Source: Janthinobacterium sp. PAMC25594
GTDB lineage: Bacteria; Pseudomonadota; Gammaproteobacteria; Burkholderiales; Burkholderiaceae_D
DNA length: 64,000 nt
Assembly: GCF_019443505.1 (NCBI RefSeq)
Contig: NZ_CP080377.1
Span: 4,588,001 to 4,652,000, forward strand
Direction of reading: 5' to 3'
Shown: positions 35,994 through 46,017 of the stretch, piece by piece
Layout of the letters: each line of letters opens with the position of its first letter
How positions within the stretch are numbered: the stretch's first letter is position 1
The notes under the pieces: model-generated
The model's input: only the letters and a program-made list of their open reading frames with translations
Database searches by the model: none
Told to the model about the DNA's origin: nothing
Translations under genes and position numbers: made by a program

Positions 35994-37153
35994 TATCGCG
36001 CAGTACTTTGACTTATGGCGCCCTGTTCGTCCTGCTGTGCGGCGGGTCCGCCGCGGGCGTGCAGTATCTGCAACGGGCGCACGCCGCCGCTTTGCCTGCC
36101 GTCGCCGTGGCCAGCAGCGTTGCCGCGCCCGGCGTGCTGCATTTTGCCGCGAATGCGCCGCAGATGGCGACGCTGAAAATCGCCGCAGTGAGTGCGGTGC
36201 CGCTGCCGGCCAGCGCCGCCCTGAACGGACGCATCGCCTACGATGAAAACGTCACCACGCGCGTCAGTTCGCCCGTGCCGGGCCGCGTGCTGGCGTTGCA
36301 TGCCGATAGTGGCGAGCGCGTGGCGCGCGGCGCCTTGCTGGCCGACCTCGATTCTCCCGACATGGCCAGTGCCGAGGCCGACTGGCGCAAAGCCCAGGCC
36401 GACGAAGTGCGCAAGCAACTGGCCTATCAGCGCGCCGACACACTGTTCCGCGGAGAGGTGCTGGCGCGCAAGGATTATGAGTCGGCCGATGCCGATTTCC
36501 AGCAGGCACGCGCGGAAACGCGGCGTGCGGCCTTGCGCATGCATAGCCTGAACGCGGTCGGCAGCGGCAATGGCCGCTACACGCTGCGCGCGCCGCTGGC
36601 CGGCACTATCGCCGACCGCCAGATCAACCCGGGCCAGGAAGTGCGTCCCGACGCGCCCGCGCCCCTGTTCGTCATCAGCGACTTGCGCCGTCTGTGGCTG
36701 CTGGTCGACGTGCCGGAAAGCGCCCTCGCCAGCGTGCGCCAGGGACAGGCGGTCAGTGTCGAGACGGATGCCTACCCGGGGCGCCGCTTCAGCGCCACGG
36801 TGGCGCATGTGGCGCCGGTGCTGGACCCGCAGACGCGGCGCATCCAGGTGCGTTGCACGCTGGACAACGCCGATGGCGCCCTGAAGCCGGAAATGTTCGC
36901 GCGCGCCTCCTTCCTGGCCGGCGATGGCGGCGTCCTGGCCGTGGCCTTGCCCAATACCAGCCTGTTCGCAGAAGGCGTGTACAGCTATGTCTTCGTGGAA
37001 AAACAGCCAGGCACGTTTGAAAAACGCCGCGTGAACGTGCGCATCAAGGGACGCGACAGCAGCTTTGTCGATGCGGGCGTGAGCGCCGGCGAACGGGTCG
37101 TCACGGAAGGCGCCTTCCTGCTCAACGCCGAGGTGGCTACCAATGCTCGCTAA
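35990..37153 (+). CDS. RND efflux periplasmic adaptor subunit (CzcB/CusB-like)
   Basis: A 387-aa membrane-fusion protein with an N-terminal hydrophobic anchor or signal (LTYGALFVLLCGGSAAGV). The lipoyl/barrel half-motif is SSPVPGRVLALHADSGERVARG, a coiled-coil hairpin spans about 120-180, and the second lipoyl half is YTLRAPLAGTIADRQINPGQEV. The C-terminal domain ends at ERVVTEGAFLLNAEV. It lacks the Met-rich N-terminus of CusB and the His-rich tail of CzcB, so the metal cannot be assigned. It overlaps genes on both sides, by 4 and 11 bases. Confidence 0.87.
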   Translation: MISRSTLTYGALFVLLCGGSAAGVQYLQRAHAAALPAVAVASSVAAPGVLHFAANAPQMATLKIAAVSAVPLPASAALNGRIAYDENVTTRVSSPVPGRVLALHADSGERVARGALLADLDSPDMASAEADWRKAQADEVRKQLAYQRADTLFRGEVLARKDYESADADFQQARAETRRAALRMHSLNAVGSGNGRYTLRAPLAGTIADRQINPGQEVRPDAPAPLFVISDLRRLWLLVDVPESALASVRQGQAVSVETDAYPGRRFSATVAHVAPVLDPQTRRIQVRCTLDNADGALKPEMFARASFLAGDGGVLAVALPNTSLFAEGVYSYVFVEKQPGTFEKRRVNVRIKGRDSSFVDAGVSAGERVVTEGAFLLNAEVATNAR

Positions 37154-40100
37154 GCTGATCGATTTTGTCCTGGCGCAGCGCGTTTTCGTGCTGATCCTGA
37201 CGGCGGCGCTGGCCGTCTTCGGCTACCGCGCGCTGAGCAACCTGCCCATCGAAGCCTTTCCCGACGTGCAGGACGTGCAGGTGCAGATCGTCACGCAGTA
37301 TTTGGGCCAGGCGCCGGAGGAAGTCGAACGCAACGTCACCTTGCCCATCGAACGCGAAATGAGTGGCGTGCCGCAGCAGACGCAGCTGCGTTCCGTGACG
37401 ATTACCGGCCTGTCCGTGGTGACCCTGACCTTTGCCGATGGCACGGACGATTATTTTGCGCGCCAGCAAGTGCTGGAAAAATTGCAGAACGTCACGCTGC
37501 CCACGGGCGTGCAGGCGAGCCTGGCGCCCTTGTCGACGGCGGTCGGTGAAATCTTCCGCTATGTGATCGAGGCACCGCCGGGCATGGATGCGAACGAAGT
37601 GCGGGCCTTGCAGGACTGGGTCGTGCGGCCTGCGCTGCGCATCGTACCCGGCGTGGCCGATGTCGTCAGCTTCGGCGGCACTGTCAAGGAATACCAGGTG
37701 CAGGTCGACCCGGCCGCCCTGCAGCGCTATGGCGTCACCATCGACCAGCTCAGCGCGGCCTTGAACAATAACAGCGCCAATGTGGGTGGCGGCCTGGTGC
37801 GCCGCGGCGACGAGGCGCTGGTGGTGCGCGGCATCGGTATCTTTGGCAGCATCGACGATATCGGCCGCGTCATCGTCAGCGCCAAGGGCGGGCGCACGGT
37901 GCTCGTGTCGGACCTGGCCGAAGTGACTGTGGGCAATCGCCCCCGTTCCGGCGTGGTGGCCTTCAACCGTGAAAACAGCGTGGTGGAAGGCATCGTGCAG
38001 ATGAGCAAGGGCAGCAACGCCGCCAAGGTAGTGGCCGACGTCAAGCTGGCCATCGCCGGCCTCGATGCGCGCCTGCCGAAAGGCGTGCATTTGCGCACGA
38101 TCTACGACCGCACGGAACTGATCGGCCACACGGTGCACACGGTGGCGGAAAACCTGCTCCTGGGCGCGGCGCTGGTGATCGCCATCCTGGTGATTTTCCT
38201 GGGCAACTGGCGCGCCGCCCTGATCGTCGCGGCCGTGATTCCCCTGTCGTTGCTGTTCGCCTTCATCATGCTTGATGCGCGCGGCATTCCCGCCAACCTG
38301 ATTTCGTTGGGCGCGGTCGACTTCGGCATCATCATCGACAGCGCCGTGGTGCTGGTCGAAGCATTGCTGGTACGGCTGGCCCTGCTGGGCGAGCAGGGGC
38401 GGCATGATGCCTCCCTGCGCGAGCGCACCCTGAAGCAGACGGTGGTCGACCTGGGTCACCCCATCCTGTTTGCCAAGGCCATCATTATTGTCGCCTTCAT
38501 TCCCATCTACACCTTCCAGCGCGTGGAAGGCAAGATCTTCTCGCCCGTGGCGTTCACGCTGAGCTTTGCCATGCTGGGCGCCATCATCCTGACCATGACG
38601 CTGGTGCCTACCTTGCTGGCCTGGACCATGCGCCGCCACCCGATGGCGGAAAAGCACAGCGCCTGGCTGCAGCGCATCCAGGACGGTTACGGCCGCCTGC
38701 TGGCGGCGGCGCAGCGCCAGCGCAATTTCGTCATGCTCGCCTCGGTGCTGGCGCTGGTGGTGACCCTGGCGCTGGCACCGCTGCTCGGCAGCGAGTTCCT
38801 GCCCAAGCTCGACGAAGGCAACCTGTGGCTGACGGTCAGCCTGCCGACCTCCAGTTCGCTGGAAAAGACGCGCGCCGTCGAGCAGCAGGTACGCGCCATC
38901 ATCCTGTCCTACCCGGAAGTGGGCAATGTCATCTCGCACGTGGGCCGGCCCGACGACGGTACCGATCCCAAGGGCAGCAACAACATGGAAATCCTGGCGG
39001 ACCTGAAACCGCGCGGCAGCTGGCGCTTTGCGGACAAGGAGGCGTTGGTGGCCGATATGTCGGCGAAGATACGCACCTTGCCCGGCGTGCCGACGAACTT
39101 TTCGCAAGTCATCGAGGACAATGTGGAAGAGGCGCTGTCAGGCGTGAAGGGCGAAATTGCCGTGAAGATTTACGGTCCCGACCTGGACGTGCTGACGCAA
39201 AAGAGCGAGCAGATCGCCGGCATCCTGAGCGGCATTGCGGGTGCGGCCGACGTGGGCGCCGTAAAAATCGGCGGACAGAGCGAACTCGACATCGTTATCG
39301 ACCGCGAGCGCATCGCCCGCCTGGGCGTCAACGTGGCCGATGTCAACACGGCGATCCAGACGGCGCTGGCGGGCAACGTCGTCAACGCGTATTTCGAGGG
39401 CGACCGGCGTTTCGACATTACCGTGCGCCTGAAGGAAGCGGCGCGCGACTCCGTCGATGCCGTCGGCGCCCTGCCGGTCAATTTGCCGGGCGCCACCGGC
39501 ACGGTGGCGCTGGCCGAGCTGGCGCACATCGAGGTGCGCCAGGGCGCGGCCCGCATCAGCCGCGAAGCGGGCGGGCGCAATGCGTCCGTCAAGGCCAATC
39601 TGCTGGGCCGCGACCAGGGCAGTTTCGTTGCGGAGGCTCAAGAAAAAGTGGCGCGCCTCGTGCACCTGCCGCCGGGCTACCAGATCACCTGGGGCGGGCA
39701 GTTCGAAAACCAGCAGCGCGCCGTGAAGCGCCTGGAAGTGATCGTGCCGATCACCGCGCTGATGATATTTTCGCTGCTGTTCTGGGCCTTCCGGTCCGTG
39801 CGCAAGGCCATGCTGATCCTGTCCATCGTGCCATTTACCATGATCGGCGGCATCCTGGGCCTGGCGCTGGTCGGCCTGCATTTTTCCGTCTCGGCGGCCG
39901 TTGGCTTCATTGCCGTGGCCGGTATATCGGTGCAGAACGGCGTCATCATGGTCGAGCAGATCGTCGAGATAGCCCGGCACAACGCGAGTGCCGTCGATAG
40001 TGCCATCGCCGGCGCCGTGGCGCGCTTGCGGCCCATCCTGATGACGGCATTGATGGCAGGTCTGGGCTTGCTGCCGGCGGCGCTGTCGCATGGTATCGGC

Positions 40101-40235
40101 TCGGAAACCCAGCGCCCGTTCGCCGTGGTGATCGTGGGCGGCATCGTGTCGGCTACCTTCTTTACCTTGCTGCTGTTGCCTCTGGCCTATCCCTATTTTG
40201 CGGAAAAGAAAGGACTGTCCGAGGACGCCGCCTGA
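37143..40235 (+). CDS. Heavy-metal-type RND efflux pump (CzcA/CusA family)
   Basis: A 1030-aa inner-membrane proton/substrate antiporter with the duplicated RND layout: helix 1, a large periplasmic loop, helices 2-6, then the same again. The helix-4 motif is [16 protein letters not shown] (Asp393 and Asp399). This is the DFGxxxDGAVxxxEN motif of Czc-type pumps, but with Ser for Gly and Ala for Asn. That places it in the heavy-metal branch, of uncertain substrate. No metal-responsive two-component system or CusF-like chaperone is next to it. It ends the operon; a pilin gene follows 127 bases later. Confidence 0.9.
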   Translation: MLAKLIDFVLAQRVFVLILTAALAVFGYRALSNLPIEAFPDVQDVQVQIVTQYLGQAPEEVERNVTLPIEREMSGVPQQTQLRSVTITGLSVVTLTFADGTDDYFARQQVLEKLQNVTLPTGVQASLAPLSTAVGEIFRYVIEAPPGMDANEVRALQDWVVRPALRIVPGVADVVSFGGTVKEYQVQVDPAALQRYGVTIDQLSAALNNNSANVGGGLVRRGDEALVVRGIGIFGSIDDIGRVIVSAKGGRTVLVSDLAEVTVGNRPRSGVVAFNRENSVVEGIVQMSKGSNAAKVVADVKLAIAGLDARLPKGVHLRTIYDRTELIGHTVHTVAENLLLGAALVIAILVIFLGNWRAALIVAAVIPLSLLFAFIMLDARGIPANLISLGAVDFGIIIDSAVVLVEALLVRLALLGEQGRHDASLRERTLKQTVVDLGHPILFAKAIIIVAFIPIYTFQRVEGKIFSPVAFTLSFAMLGAIILTMTLVPTLLAWTMRRHPMAEKHSAWLQRIQDGYGRLLAAAQRQRNFVMLASVLALVVTLALAPLLGSEFLPKLDEGNLWLTVSLPTSSSLEKTRAVEQQVRAIILSYPEVGNVISHVGRPDDGTDPKGSNNMEILADLKPRGSWRFADKEALVADMSAKIRTLPGVPTNFSQVIEDNVEEALSGVKGEIAVKIYGPDLDVLTQKSEQIAGILSGIAGAADVGAVKIGGQSELDIVIDRERIARLGVNVADVNTAIQTALAGNVVNAYFEGDRRFDITVRLKEAARDSVDAVGALPVNLPGATGTVALAELAHIEVRQGAARISREAGGRNASVKANLLGRDQGSFVAEAQEKVARLVHLPPGYQITWGGQFENQQRAVKRLEVIVPITALMIFSLLFWAFRSVRKAMLILSIVPFTMIGGILGLALVGLHFSVSAAVGFIAVAGISVQNGVIMVEQIVEIARHNASAVDSAIAGAVARLRPILMTALMAGLGLLPAALSHGIGSETQRPFAVVIVGGIVSATFFTLLLLPLAYPYFAEKKGLSEDAA

Positions 40236-40362
40236 CGCAGTTGGGCCGCGTATGCCAAAAAGTGTCGCTTTTCTTTCCACGTGCACCGCCGTTGCCCGGG
40301 CGCGTCGCTGGCATGGCGCTTGCACCGTACCTGGCGTGCACAAGGCACCATGGGAGGCGACG

Positions 40363-40827
40363 ATGCGCGCGCAGAGCGGATTTACCCTGATAGAACTGAT
40401 GATCGTGGTGGCCATCGCCGGCATCCTGGCGGCCGTGGCCATTCCCCAGTATGGCGACTATACGATGCGGGCCAAGGTCAGCAACGTGCTGGCCGCCGCT
40501 GCCCCGTTGAAAACGGCCGTGGCCCTGTGCGTGCAGGAAAACGGGGGACTGGCGACCGCTTGCAGCACGCCCACCGAGGCCGCGCCCAGCGCGATTCCAC
40601 TGTTCAGCCCGACGCGCGAAGTGGCCGGCGCCAAGGTCGACAAGGGCAATATCGAGCTGACCCTGGCAGGCGACTTGGGTAGTGGCATGGGTGGCCAGAC
40701 GGTGAGCATGGAGTTGCAGGTCGGCACCAGCAGCCTGAGCTGGTTTAACAGCACCAGCGTGACGAATGCGGCGGCGAAGGAAGCCATTACCAGGAACAAT
40801 ATTCCCAAGGTGGTGGCGACGCAGTGA
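40363..40827 (+). CDS. Type IV pilin
   Basis: A 154-aa prepilin. The short leader MRAQSG is cut before Phe in [25 protein letters not shown], shown here as the family pattern: a G/F processing site, Glu at mature position 5 and a hydrophobic helix. Two cysteines in [12 protein letters not shown] are unusually close; a major pilin normally has its disulfide near the C-terminus. It starts after GGGAGGCGACG. The frame extends 55 codons upstream but that part is not pilin-like. It stands alone without assembly genes, so it may be a major pilin or an accessory pilin. Confidence 0.87.
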   Translation: MRAQSGFTLIELMIVVAIAGILAAVAIPQYGDYTMRAKVSNVLAAAAPLKTAVALCVQENGGLATACSTPTEAAPSAIPLFSPTREVAGAKVDKGNIELTLAGDLGSGMGGQTVSMELQVGTSSLSWFNSTSVTNAAAKEAITRNNIPKVVATQ

Positions 40828-40848
40828 GCGCTGCCTGCCGTGCCAGTG

Positions 40849-41571
40849 TCAGACGATTTTTTGCCGGTCCGCGATCAGCGCTTCATACGTGAGGTTTTGC
40901 AGCAGGGTGTAGTGGGTCGGTTCCAGGTCGATGAATTGCACGCCATACGTATAGATTTCGGCGACGTCGGCCGCATTGCCATTCGACGGCTTGCCCACGC
41001 TGACGTTCTGGATGCGCGCGCGCGTATTGACGCGCATCTGATGCTTGTTCGGCTGCACCAGCAGGGTAAAGCTGAGCGCGACGCCCTCGTCGTCCGGCGT
41101 GAGCATGCTGGGCGCCTCGATCAGCGCCCCCGAGACGCTGAGGTTGACGATGAACACGGGCACGGCCGCCACGTCGCGGTAGCTCAGCTGCGCCGGAATG
41201 TCCACTTTCACGCGCATGGCCGTGCGCAGGCTGGTGCCCTGGATGGCGTCGGGAAAGCTCAGGTGCACATAATTGAGCGGGCGGCCAAAGATGCGCAGCA
41301 CGCTGCAGGCAAACGAACACACGGTGACGCCGGAAAACACGCGGATGGTCAGCTTGTCGCCCTCGTTGAGCACGATGGCGGTGCCGTTTTCCATGGGAAT
41401 CTTGACGATCAGGTACTCGTCTTTTACATAGCCGATCAGGGTCGAGAAATGCTGGATGGGCTTGATGGTGCGGTGCGTGATGAACTGGATGCGTCCGCCC
41501 ACCTGCAGATTCATCGCCTCGAATTCGAAGTCCTGGAGCTTGCTTTCCGCGGCGGGCTTGTTGCTTGTCAT
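40849..41571 (-). CDS. Flagellar brake / PilZ-domain protein (YcgR-like)
   Basis: A 240-aa protein with a YcgR N-terminal domain (about 20-110: NLQVGGRIQFITHRT, YVKDEYLIVKIP) and a C-terminal PilZ domain. The cyclic-di-GMP-binding motif is complete: RTAMR (Arg116, Arg120) followed by NLSVSG at 143-148. It likely slows motility when c-di-GMP is high. The start at 41571 (MTSNKPAAES) is preferred over an in-frame ATG 20 codons upstream. It converges on the pilin gene with a 21-base gap. Confidence 0.87.
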   Translation of the reverse strand: MTSNKPAAESKLQDFEFEAMNLQVGGRIQFITHRTIKPIQHFSTLIGYVKDEYLIVKIPMENGTAIVLNEGDKLTIRVFSGVTVCSFACSVLRIFGRPLNYVHLSFPDAIQGTSLRTAMRVKVDIPAQLSYRDVAAVPVFIVNLSVSGALIEAPSMLTPDDEGVALSFTLLVQPNKHQMRVNTRARIQNVSVGKPSNGNAADVAEIYTYGVQFIDLEPTHYTLLQNLTYEALIADRQKIV

Positions 41572-41698
41572 GCGATGCTCATCTCGATATGGTCGAATCG
41601 CAGTATGCATGATTTCTTGATGAAAAAGCACTCATATCAATGAAATTCATATTCGCATGGAAAAATGCCATGGACGCGTGCCGGTGCGCGGTTCTGGC

Positions 41699-41730
41699 TT
41701 TACAATTGCGTCAATATTGACGAATGTAAA
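41699..41730. promoter_or_regulatory. Operator-like dyad before the small membrane protein gene
   Basis: CGTCAATATTGACG (41709-41722) is a perfect 14-base palindrome. Outside it, TTTACA (41699-41704) matches TGTAAA (41725-41730), with spacers of 4 and 2 bases. It ends only 4 bases before the ATG at 41735, where a ribosome site would be expected. It may be the binding site of a dimeric repressor. Confidence 0.4.
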
Positions 41731-41734
41731 TCTT

Positions 41735-42115
41735 ATGGCACGCAGCTATTTCTGGACGATGTTGTTGTTGATCCTGCATCAGGTCGATGCGGCGTACTGG
41801 CGCGAATGGGAAATGTTCCATGTGCCGGGCGGCATACAGGGTTTCCTGGTGTTTAACCTGGCGGCGATTGCGCTGGTACTGGTCGGTTACCGGCACGTGC
41901 TGCTGGCCACCTCGCGGGCGGCCCTGTACGCTTGTGTGTGTGCCGCGCTGGGCGTGGGAACCTGCCTGATCCATGCCGGCTTTGCGCTGGCAGGGCTGGA
42001 ACAATTCCACTTGCCCCTGTCCGTGGCCCTCATCGTGCTGTGCCTGGCCAGTGCCGTCTGGCTGCTGTGCGACGTGCGCCGCGTTTTGGGCCAGCTGGCG
42101 CGCCAGCCAGCATAG
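41735..42115 (+). CDS. Small integral membrane protein (DUF6713-like)
   Basis: A 126-aa protein with four hydrophobic segments and almost no loops. The first segment carries LLLILHQVDAAYWREWEMF, whose HQxDAxYWxEWxMF pattern, followed by PGGIQGFLVFN, I associate with the DUF6713 family; the family number is from memory. Function unknown. An in-frame ATG 26 codons upstream is a less likely start. The gene stops exactly against the moaC stop on the other strand, with no base between. Confidence 0.65.
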   Translation: MARSYFWTMLLLILHQVDAAYWREWEMFHVPGGIQGFLVFNLAAIALVLVGYRHVLLATSRAALYACVCAALGVGTCLIHAGFALAGLEQFHLPLSVALIVLCLASAVWLLCDVRRVLGQLARQPA

Positions 42116-42622
42116 TTACAGCTCGGCGTGCCAGTCGCCCGACTTGCCGCCATGCTTTTCCAGCACGCGCACATTCGTCATGACCATGCCCCGGTCGACG
42201 GCCTTGCACATGTCGTAAATCGTCAGCAAGCCGATTTGCACGGAAGTGAGCGCTTCCATTTCCACGCCCGTCTTGCCGGTGGTATCGACCTGGGCGCGGC
42301 AGTGCACGCTGTTGGCCGCTTCATCCACTTCGAAGTCGACGGTGACGCGCGTGAGGGCCAGCGGGTGGCACAGGGGAATCAGGTCGCTGGTGCGCTTGGC
42401 GCCCATGATGGCGGCGATGCGGGCGATGCCCAGCACGTCGCCCTTTTTCGCATGGCCGGAAATGATCAATGCCAGGGTGGCGGGCTGCATGCGGATGGTG
42501 CCGGCGGCCACGGCGCTGCGGCGCGTGTCTTCCTTGCTGCCCACATCGACCATATGGGCCTGGCCCGTGGCGTCAAAATGGGTCAGTTCTCCGGCGGGGG
42601 CTTGCTTGTCTGCTGTTGTCAT
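42116..42622 (-). CDS. moaC: Cyclic pyranopterin monophosphate synthase
   Basis: A 168-aa molybdenum-cofactor enzyme that makes cPMP from the MoaA product. Motifs: [16 protein letters not shown] at the start, [15 protein letters not shown] in the active site with the catalytic His, and [26 protein letters not shown] (two pieces) toward the end. The start at 42622 gives the normal length; the frame is open 15 codons upstream. It is divergent from the M48 protease gene. No moaA is nearby. Confidence 0.95.
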   Translation of the reverse strand: MTTADKQAPAGELTHFDATGQAHMVDVGSKEDTRRSAVAAGTIRMQPATLALIISGHAKKGDVLGIARIAAIMGAKRTSDLIPLCHPLALTRVTVDFEVDEAANSVHCRAQVDTTGKTGVEMEALTSVQIGLLTIYDMCKAVDRGMVMTNVRVLEKHGGKSGDWHAEL

Positions 42623-42728
42623 GGCGTCAAAATAGGTAAGGAGTGGAGATGCGGCACGCCCGGCCACGGCGTCATAGCACTGGCATGGTGCATGCTTGTC
42701 GCGTGAGAATGGGCGCCGCTAACAAGGT

Positions 42729-44405
42729 ATGATAGCACCCGTGAATTCAAAAACTCCCCTTCCTATCGTCCTTGAAAACGCCGCTGCGGCATGGCTGCGC
42801 CGCTCCCGGCGCGCATCCATGCTGGCTGCATTCTGGCTGGCGGCGCCATGTGCGCTGGCGCAAATCTATACGTCCGCACCGGCGGCGCCGGCCGCCATCA
42901 CGGCGACCACGGCCAGCAGCTGGACGCCGCTGGCCGTGCCGCCGGCGCCGAACCTGCCGAACCTGGGCGATACCTCGCGCGTAGACCTGTCGCCGGCGAT
43001 GGAGCGCAAGATCGGCGAGGAAATCATGCGCGGCATCCGCGGCGACCGCGATTACCTCGATGACGCCCCGCTGCTGGAATACCTGAACACTTTCGGCAAC
43101 GCCCTCGTGGCGGCGCGCCCCAGCGTGCGCGGCGAAACGAATTACGACTATTTCTTCTTTGCCGTGCGCGATCCCCAGTTGAACGCGTTTGCCTTGCCGG
43201 GCGGCTTCATCGGCGTGCATTCGGCGCTGGTGCTGGCGGCGCAAACGGAGGCGGAACTGGCGTCTGTGCTGTCGCACGAGATCGGCCACGTGGCGCAGCG
43301 CCATATCGCGCGCATGCTGGGCCAGCAGCGCCAGGATGCCCTGATGCCGCTGGCGGCCATGTTGCTGGCGGCGCTGGCGTCGCGCGCGGGCGGCGACGTG
43401 GCGCTGGGCGTGTTTGCCGCCGGCCAGGGCCTGGCCATCCAGCGCCAGCTCAATTTTGGCCGCGATGCCGAGCGCGAGGCCGACCGCATCGGCTTCCAGA
43501 TCATGGGCGAAGCCGGTTTCGACACCACCGGCATGGTGGCCTTCTTCGGCCGCATGCAGGCGGCCAGCCGCTCGTACAGCGACCTGGTGCCCGCCTATCT
43601 GCAGACCCACCCGCTGACGACGGAACGCATCGCCGATATCCAGGCGCGTATCCGCGAGCAACCGTACAAGCAGCGTCCGGACAGCCTGAGCTTTCACCTG
43701 GCCCGCGCGCGTGCCCGCGTGCTGCAGGATGAAAGCGTGCAAGGCCTGTTGAACGCCACGGCCGTCTTCAAGACGCAGCTGGAGCAGCAAAGCCGTTTCC
43801 AGGTGGTGGCCGCCCATTACGGCCTGTCCTTTGTCGCCGTCAAGCAGGGCAAGCCGGCGGAGGCGCAGAAGGAACTCGATGCCGCCAATGCCGCCCTGCA
43901 CCAGCCGGCCGGGCCGAATGTGTTTACCTCGGGCGGCACGCAGGCGCCGAACTCGCTGCTGGCGGCGATGGGGCTGGAAGTGCTGTTGATGCCGGCGCAG
44001 AAGAAGGAAGTGGCGCAGCAAGCCCTGAAGGCGGCGGATGCGGCGCGCCAGCAGTTCCCCCTCTCGCGCGGCATTGCCCATCAGTATGCGGAAGCACTGA
44101 TGGCTGCAGGCAAGCTGGAGCAGGCTACCTTGTATCTGCGCGACCAGGTGCAGCTCTACAAGGAAGAGCCGGAACTGTATGATTTACTGGCGAAATCCTA
44201 TGCGGACCAGGGCAAGATGACTTTGCAGCACATGGCGCTGGCCGAATCCTATGTGTTGCAGGGCGCCACCATGGCCGCGCTGGACCAGCTGACCATCGCC
44301 CGCAAGTCGACGGACGCGACTTTTTATGACCAGGCCGTGATCGATGCGCGCGAGCGCGAATTGCAGGAAAAGCGCCGCGAACAGCTGAAAGACCAGAAGG
44401 GTTAA
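42729..44405 (+). CDS. M48-family metalloprotease with TPR region (BepA/YfgC-like)
   Basis: A 558-aa periplasmic zinc protease and chaperone, probably for outer-membrane protein assembly. A signal segment is present at about 31-45 (MLAAFWLAAPCALAQ) after a long charged start, so translation might really begin at 42819. The zinc site HEIGH is at 183-187 and the third ligand Glu250 in RDAEREADRIG. The TPR-like C-terminal half spans about 320-540. BepA proteins are about 490 aa, so the extra length is at the N-terminus. No close operon partner. Confidence 0.87.
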   Translation: MIAPVNSKTPLPIVLENAAAAWLRRSRRASMLAAFWLAAPCALAQIYTSAPAAPAAITATTASSWTPLAVPPAPNLPNLGDTSRVDLSPAMERKIGEEIMRGIRGDRDYLDDAPLLEYLNTFGNALVAARPSVRGETNYDYFFFAVRDPQLNAFALPGGFIGVHSALVLAAQTEAELASVLSHEIGHVAQRHIARMLGQQRQDALMPLAAMLLAALASRAGGDVALGVFAAGQGLAIQRQLNFGRDAEREADRIGFQIMGEAGFDTTGMVAFFGRMQAASRSYSDLVPAYLQTHPLTTERIADIQARIREQPYKQRPDSLSFHLARARARVLQDESVQGLLNATAVFKTQLEQQSRFQVVAAHYGLSFVAVKQGKPAEAQKELDAANAALHQPAGPNVFTSGGTQAPNSLLAAMGLEVLLMPAQKKEVAQQALKAADAARQQFPLSRGIAHQYAEALMAAGKLEQATLYLRDQVQLYKEEPELYDLLAKSYADQGKMTLQHMALAESYVLQGATMAALDQLTIARKSTDATFYDQAVIDARERELQEKRREQLKDQKG

Positions 44406-44408
44406 GCC

Positions 44409-44999
44409 TTATTCGGCTTGCGGCGCGCGCTGGAAGCCGAAGGTTGTCGGCACGGCATCGTAGCGCAGCGGCTGCACGGCGATCTCCTTGCCGTCATGCA
44501 ATAACACCAAGTTTCCCTGCCCATTTTCCAGCCAGGCCAGCAGGGCCTCGTCGCCGACAAGCTGGCCATCGAGGCGCAACGCAGGCAGCACCTGCGCCAT
44601 GTCGCGGTCGTCCACCTGCGCCACGATATGATCGTTGCGCAAGATCAGCGCGCCGTTGTCGCACAGATACGCCGCATCGATTGCCGCCAGCGGCGCGCCT
44701 GTCTGCAGGATAAAACCGTGCCGCGGATCGCTGCGGGCGATGTAGGGCGTCGCTTCCAGGTTCAGGTAGACGCGCTGCGGGCCATTCTGGAAAAACCAGC
44801 AACCGCGCTCGTCATGGTCGTAATTGCGGTTGATAAATCCCAACAGGGCTGCATGGGCTATCTTGTCGCCGGGCAGTTGCTGCTGTTGCGCCTGCTGGTC
44901 GCGCATGCGCCAGTGGCCGCGCGCATCGAGGCCCAGCCAGCCGTAGCAGTGCGGCACGTTCGGCCATTTGGCCAGCGCCTGTTTGACGAGTTCATCCAT
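44409..44999 (-). CDS. DUF2946/DUF2944-type conserved protein
   Basis: A 196-aa soluble protein starting MDELVKQALAKWPNVPHCYG and WLGLDARGHWRMRD, which I recognise as a conserved betaproteobacterial family of unknown function (DUF2944/DUF2946 in my memory; the number is uncertain). It contains NRNYDHDERGCWFFQNGPQR and repeated beta-rich segments. The start at 44999 is preferred over an in-frame ATG 27 codons upstream with a basic, non-conserved extension. It converges on the protease gene with a 3-base gap. Confidence 0.7.
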   Translation of the reverse strand: MDELVKQALAKWPNVPHCYGWLGLDARGHWRMRDQQAQQQQLPGDKIAHAALLGFINRNYDHDERGCWFFQNGPQRVYLNLEATPYIARSDPRHGFILQTGAPLAAIDAAYLCDNGALILRNDHIVAQVDDRDMAQVLPALRLDGQLVGDEALLAWLENGQGNLVLLHDGKEIAVQPLRYDAVPTTFGFQRAPQAE

Positions 45000-45045
45000 G
45001 TGTAGCGTTTTCCGTGTGCGTTTGCGAACTGCCAGCGTGACAGCT

Positions 45046-46017
45046 TTATGGTGCCGATGGCGCCGTGTTGCCGCCTTCAAAAAAATGGATCAGGCGCTGC
45101 GGCAACCAGCGTGTGCTTCCTGGTAACTTGCCAGCGGCAAAGCCGACGTGGCCGCCGTGGCGTGGATATTCGAGCGTGACCTGCGGCGCGGCGCTGCGCG
45201 GCAAGTAGCGCCCGGGCAGGAAAGGATCGTTCTGGGCATTGAGCACCAGGGTCGGCACGGTGATGTCCTGCAAGACGTGCTTGGCGCTGGCGCGGTGCCA
45301 ATAATCGTCGGCGTCGCGGTAGCCGTGCAGCGGCGCCGTGACGACATTGTCGAAGGCGTGCAAGTCGCGCGCGGCCAGCATGGCGTCGCGCGCGAACAGG
45401 CCGGGAAACTGTTCCAGCTTGGCCAGGCACTTCGGTTTGAGCGTGTTCAGGAACATGCGCGTGTAGAGGCGGTTGGCGCCGGACGACAGGGCTTTGCCCC
45501 CTTGCGCCAGGTCCAGCGGAGCGGACACGGCGGCGGCCGCATCGATGAAATCGGCCTGGTGCTGCGACTGGCCCAGCCAGCACAGCAGGGCGTTGCCGCC
45601 CAGCGAGACGCCAGCCGCGTAAAATTTACCCGTCGCGCGCGGGCGCAGGCGCTGCACGATCCAGTCCACTTCCTGCGCATCGCCCGAATGGTAAAAGCGC
45701 GGCGCCAGATTGGCTTCGCCCGAGCAGCCGCGAAAGTGCGGCACGGCGCCCGACCAGCCGCGCGCGGCCACCTCGGCCATCAGGGCGCGCGCGTAATGGC
45801 TGTTCGACGAGCCTTCCAGGCCGTGGAACAGCAACACGAAGGGCTGGCCCGGCTGGCCGTCGACCAGGTCGACGTCGACGAAGTCGCCATCGGGCGCCTG
45901 CCAGCGTTCGCGGCGGAAAGCCACGGCCGGCTTGGCGAGGCACACGGCCGGATAAATCGTCTGCGCGTGGCCGCCAGGCAGCCAGAGCGGCGCGGTGTAG
46001 GAAAGAGACAAGGACAT
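45046..46017 (-). CDS. Alpha/beta-fold hydrolase (YheT/COG0429 family)
   Basis: A 323-aa hydrolase. It has PLWLPGGHAQTIYP at the start, the oxyanion HGLEGSSNSHYARAL stretch, and the nucleophile elbow GVSLGGNALL with Ser138. The Asp lies in LVLNAQNDPFLPG and the catalytic His in YPRHGGHVGFAAG. It belongs to the YheT/ABHD family of predicted esterases; the substrate is unknown. Its start overlaps the stop of the NTF2-like gene (TGATG). Confidence 0.85.
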   Translation of the reverse strand: MSLSLSYTAPLWLPGGHAQTIYPAVCLAKPAVAFRRERWQAPDGDFVDVDLVDGQPGQPFVLLFHGLEGSSNSHYARALMAEVAARGWSGAVPHFRGCSGEANLAPRFYHSGDAQEVDWIVQRLRPRATGKFYAAGVSLGGNALLCWLGQSQHQADFIDAAAAVSAPLDLAQGGKALSSGANRLYTRMFLNTLKPKCLAKLEQFPGLFARDAMLAARDLHAFDNVVTAPLHGYRDADDYWHRASAKHVLQDITVPTLVLNAQNDPFLPGRYLPRSAAPQVTLEYPRHGGHVGFAAGKLPGSTRWLPQRLIHFFEGGNTAPSAP

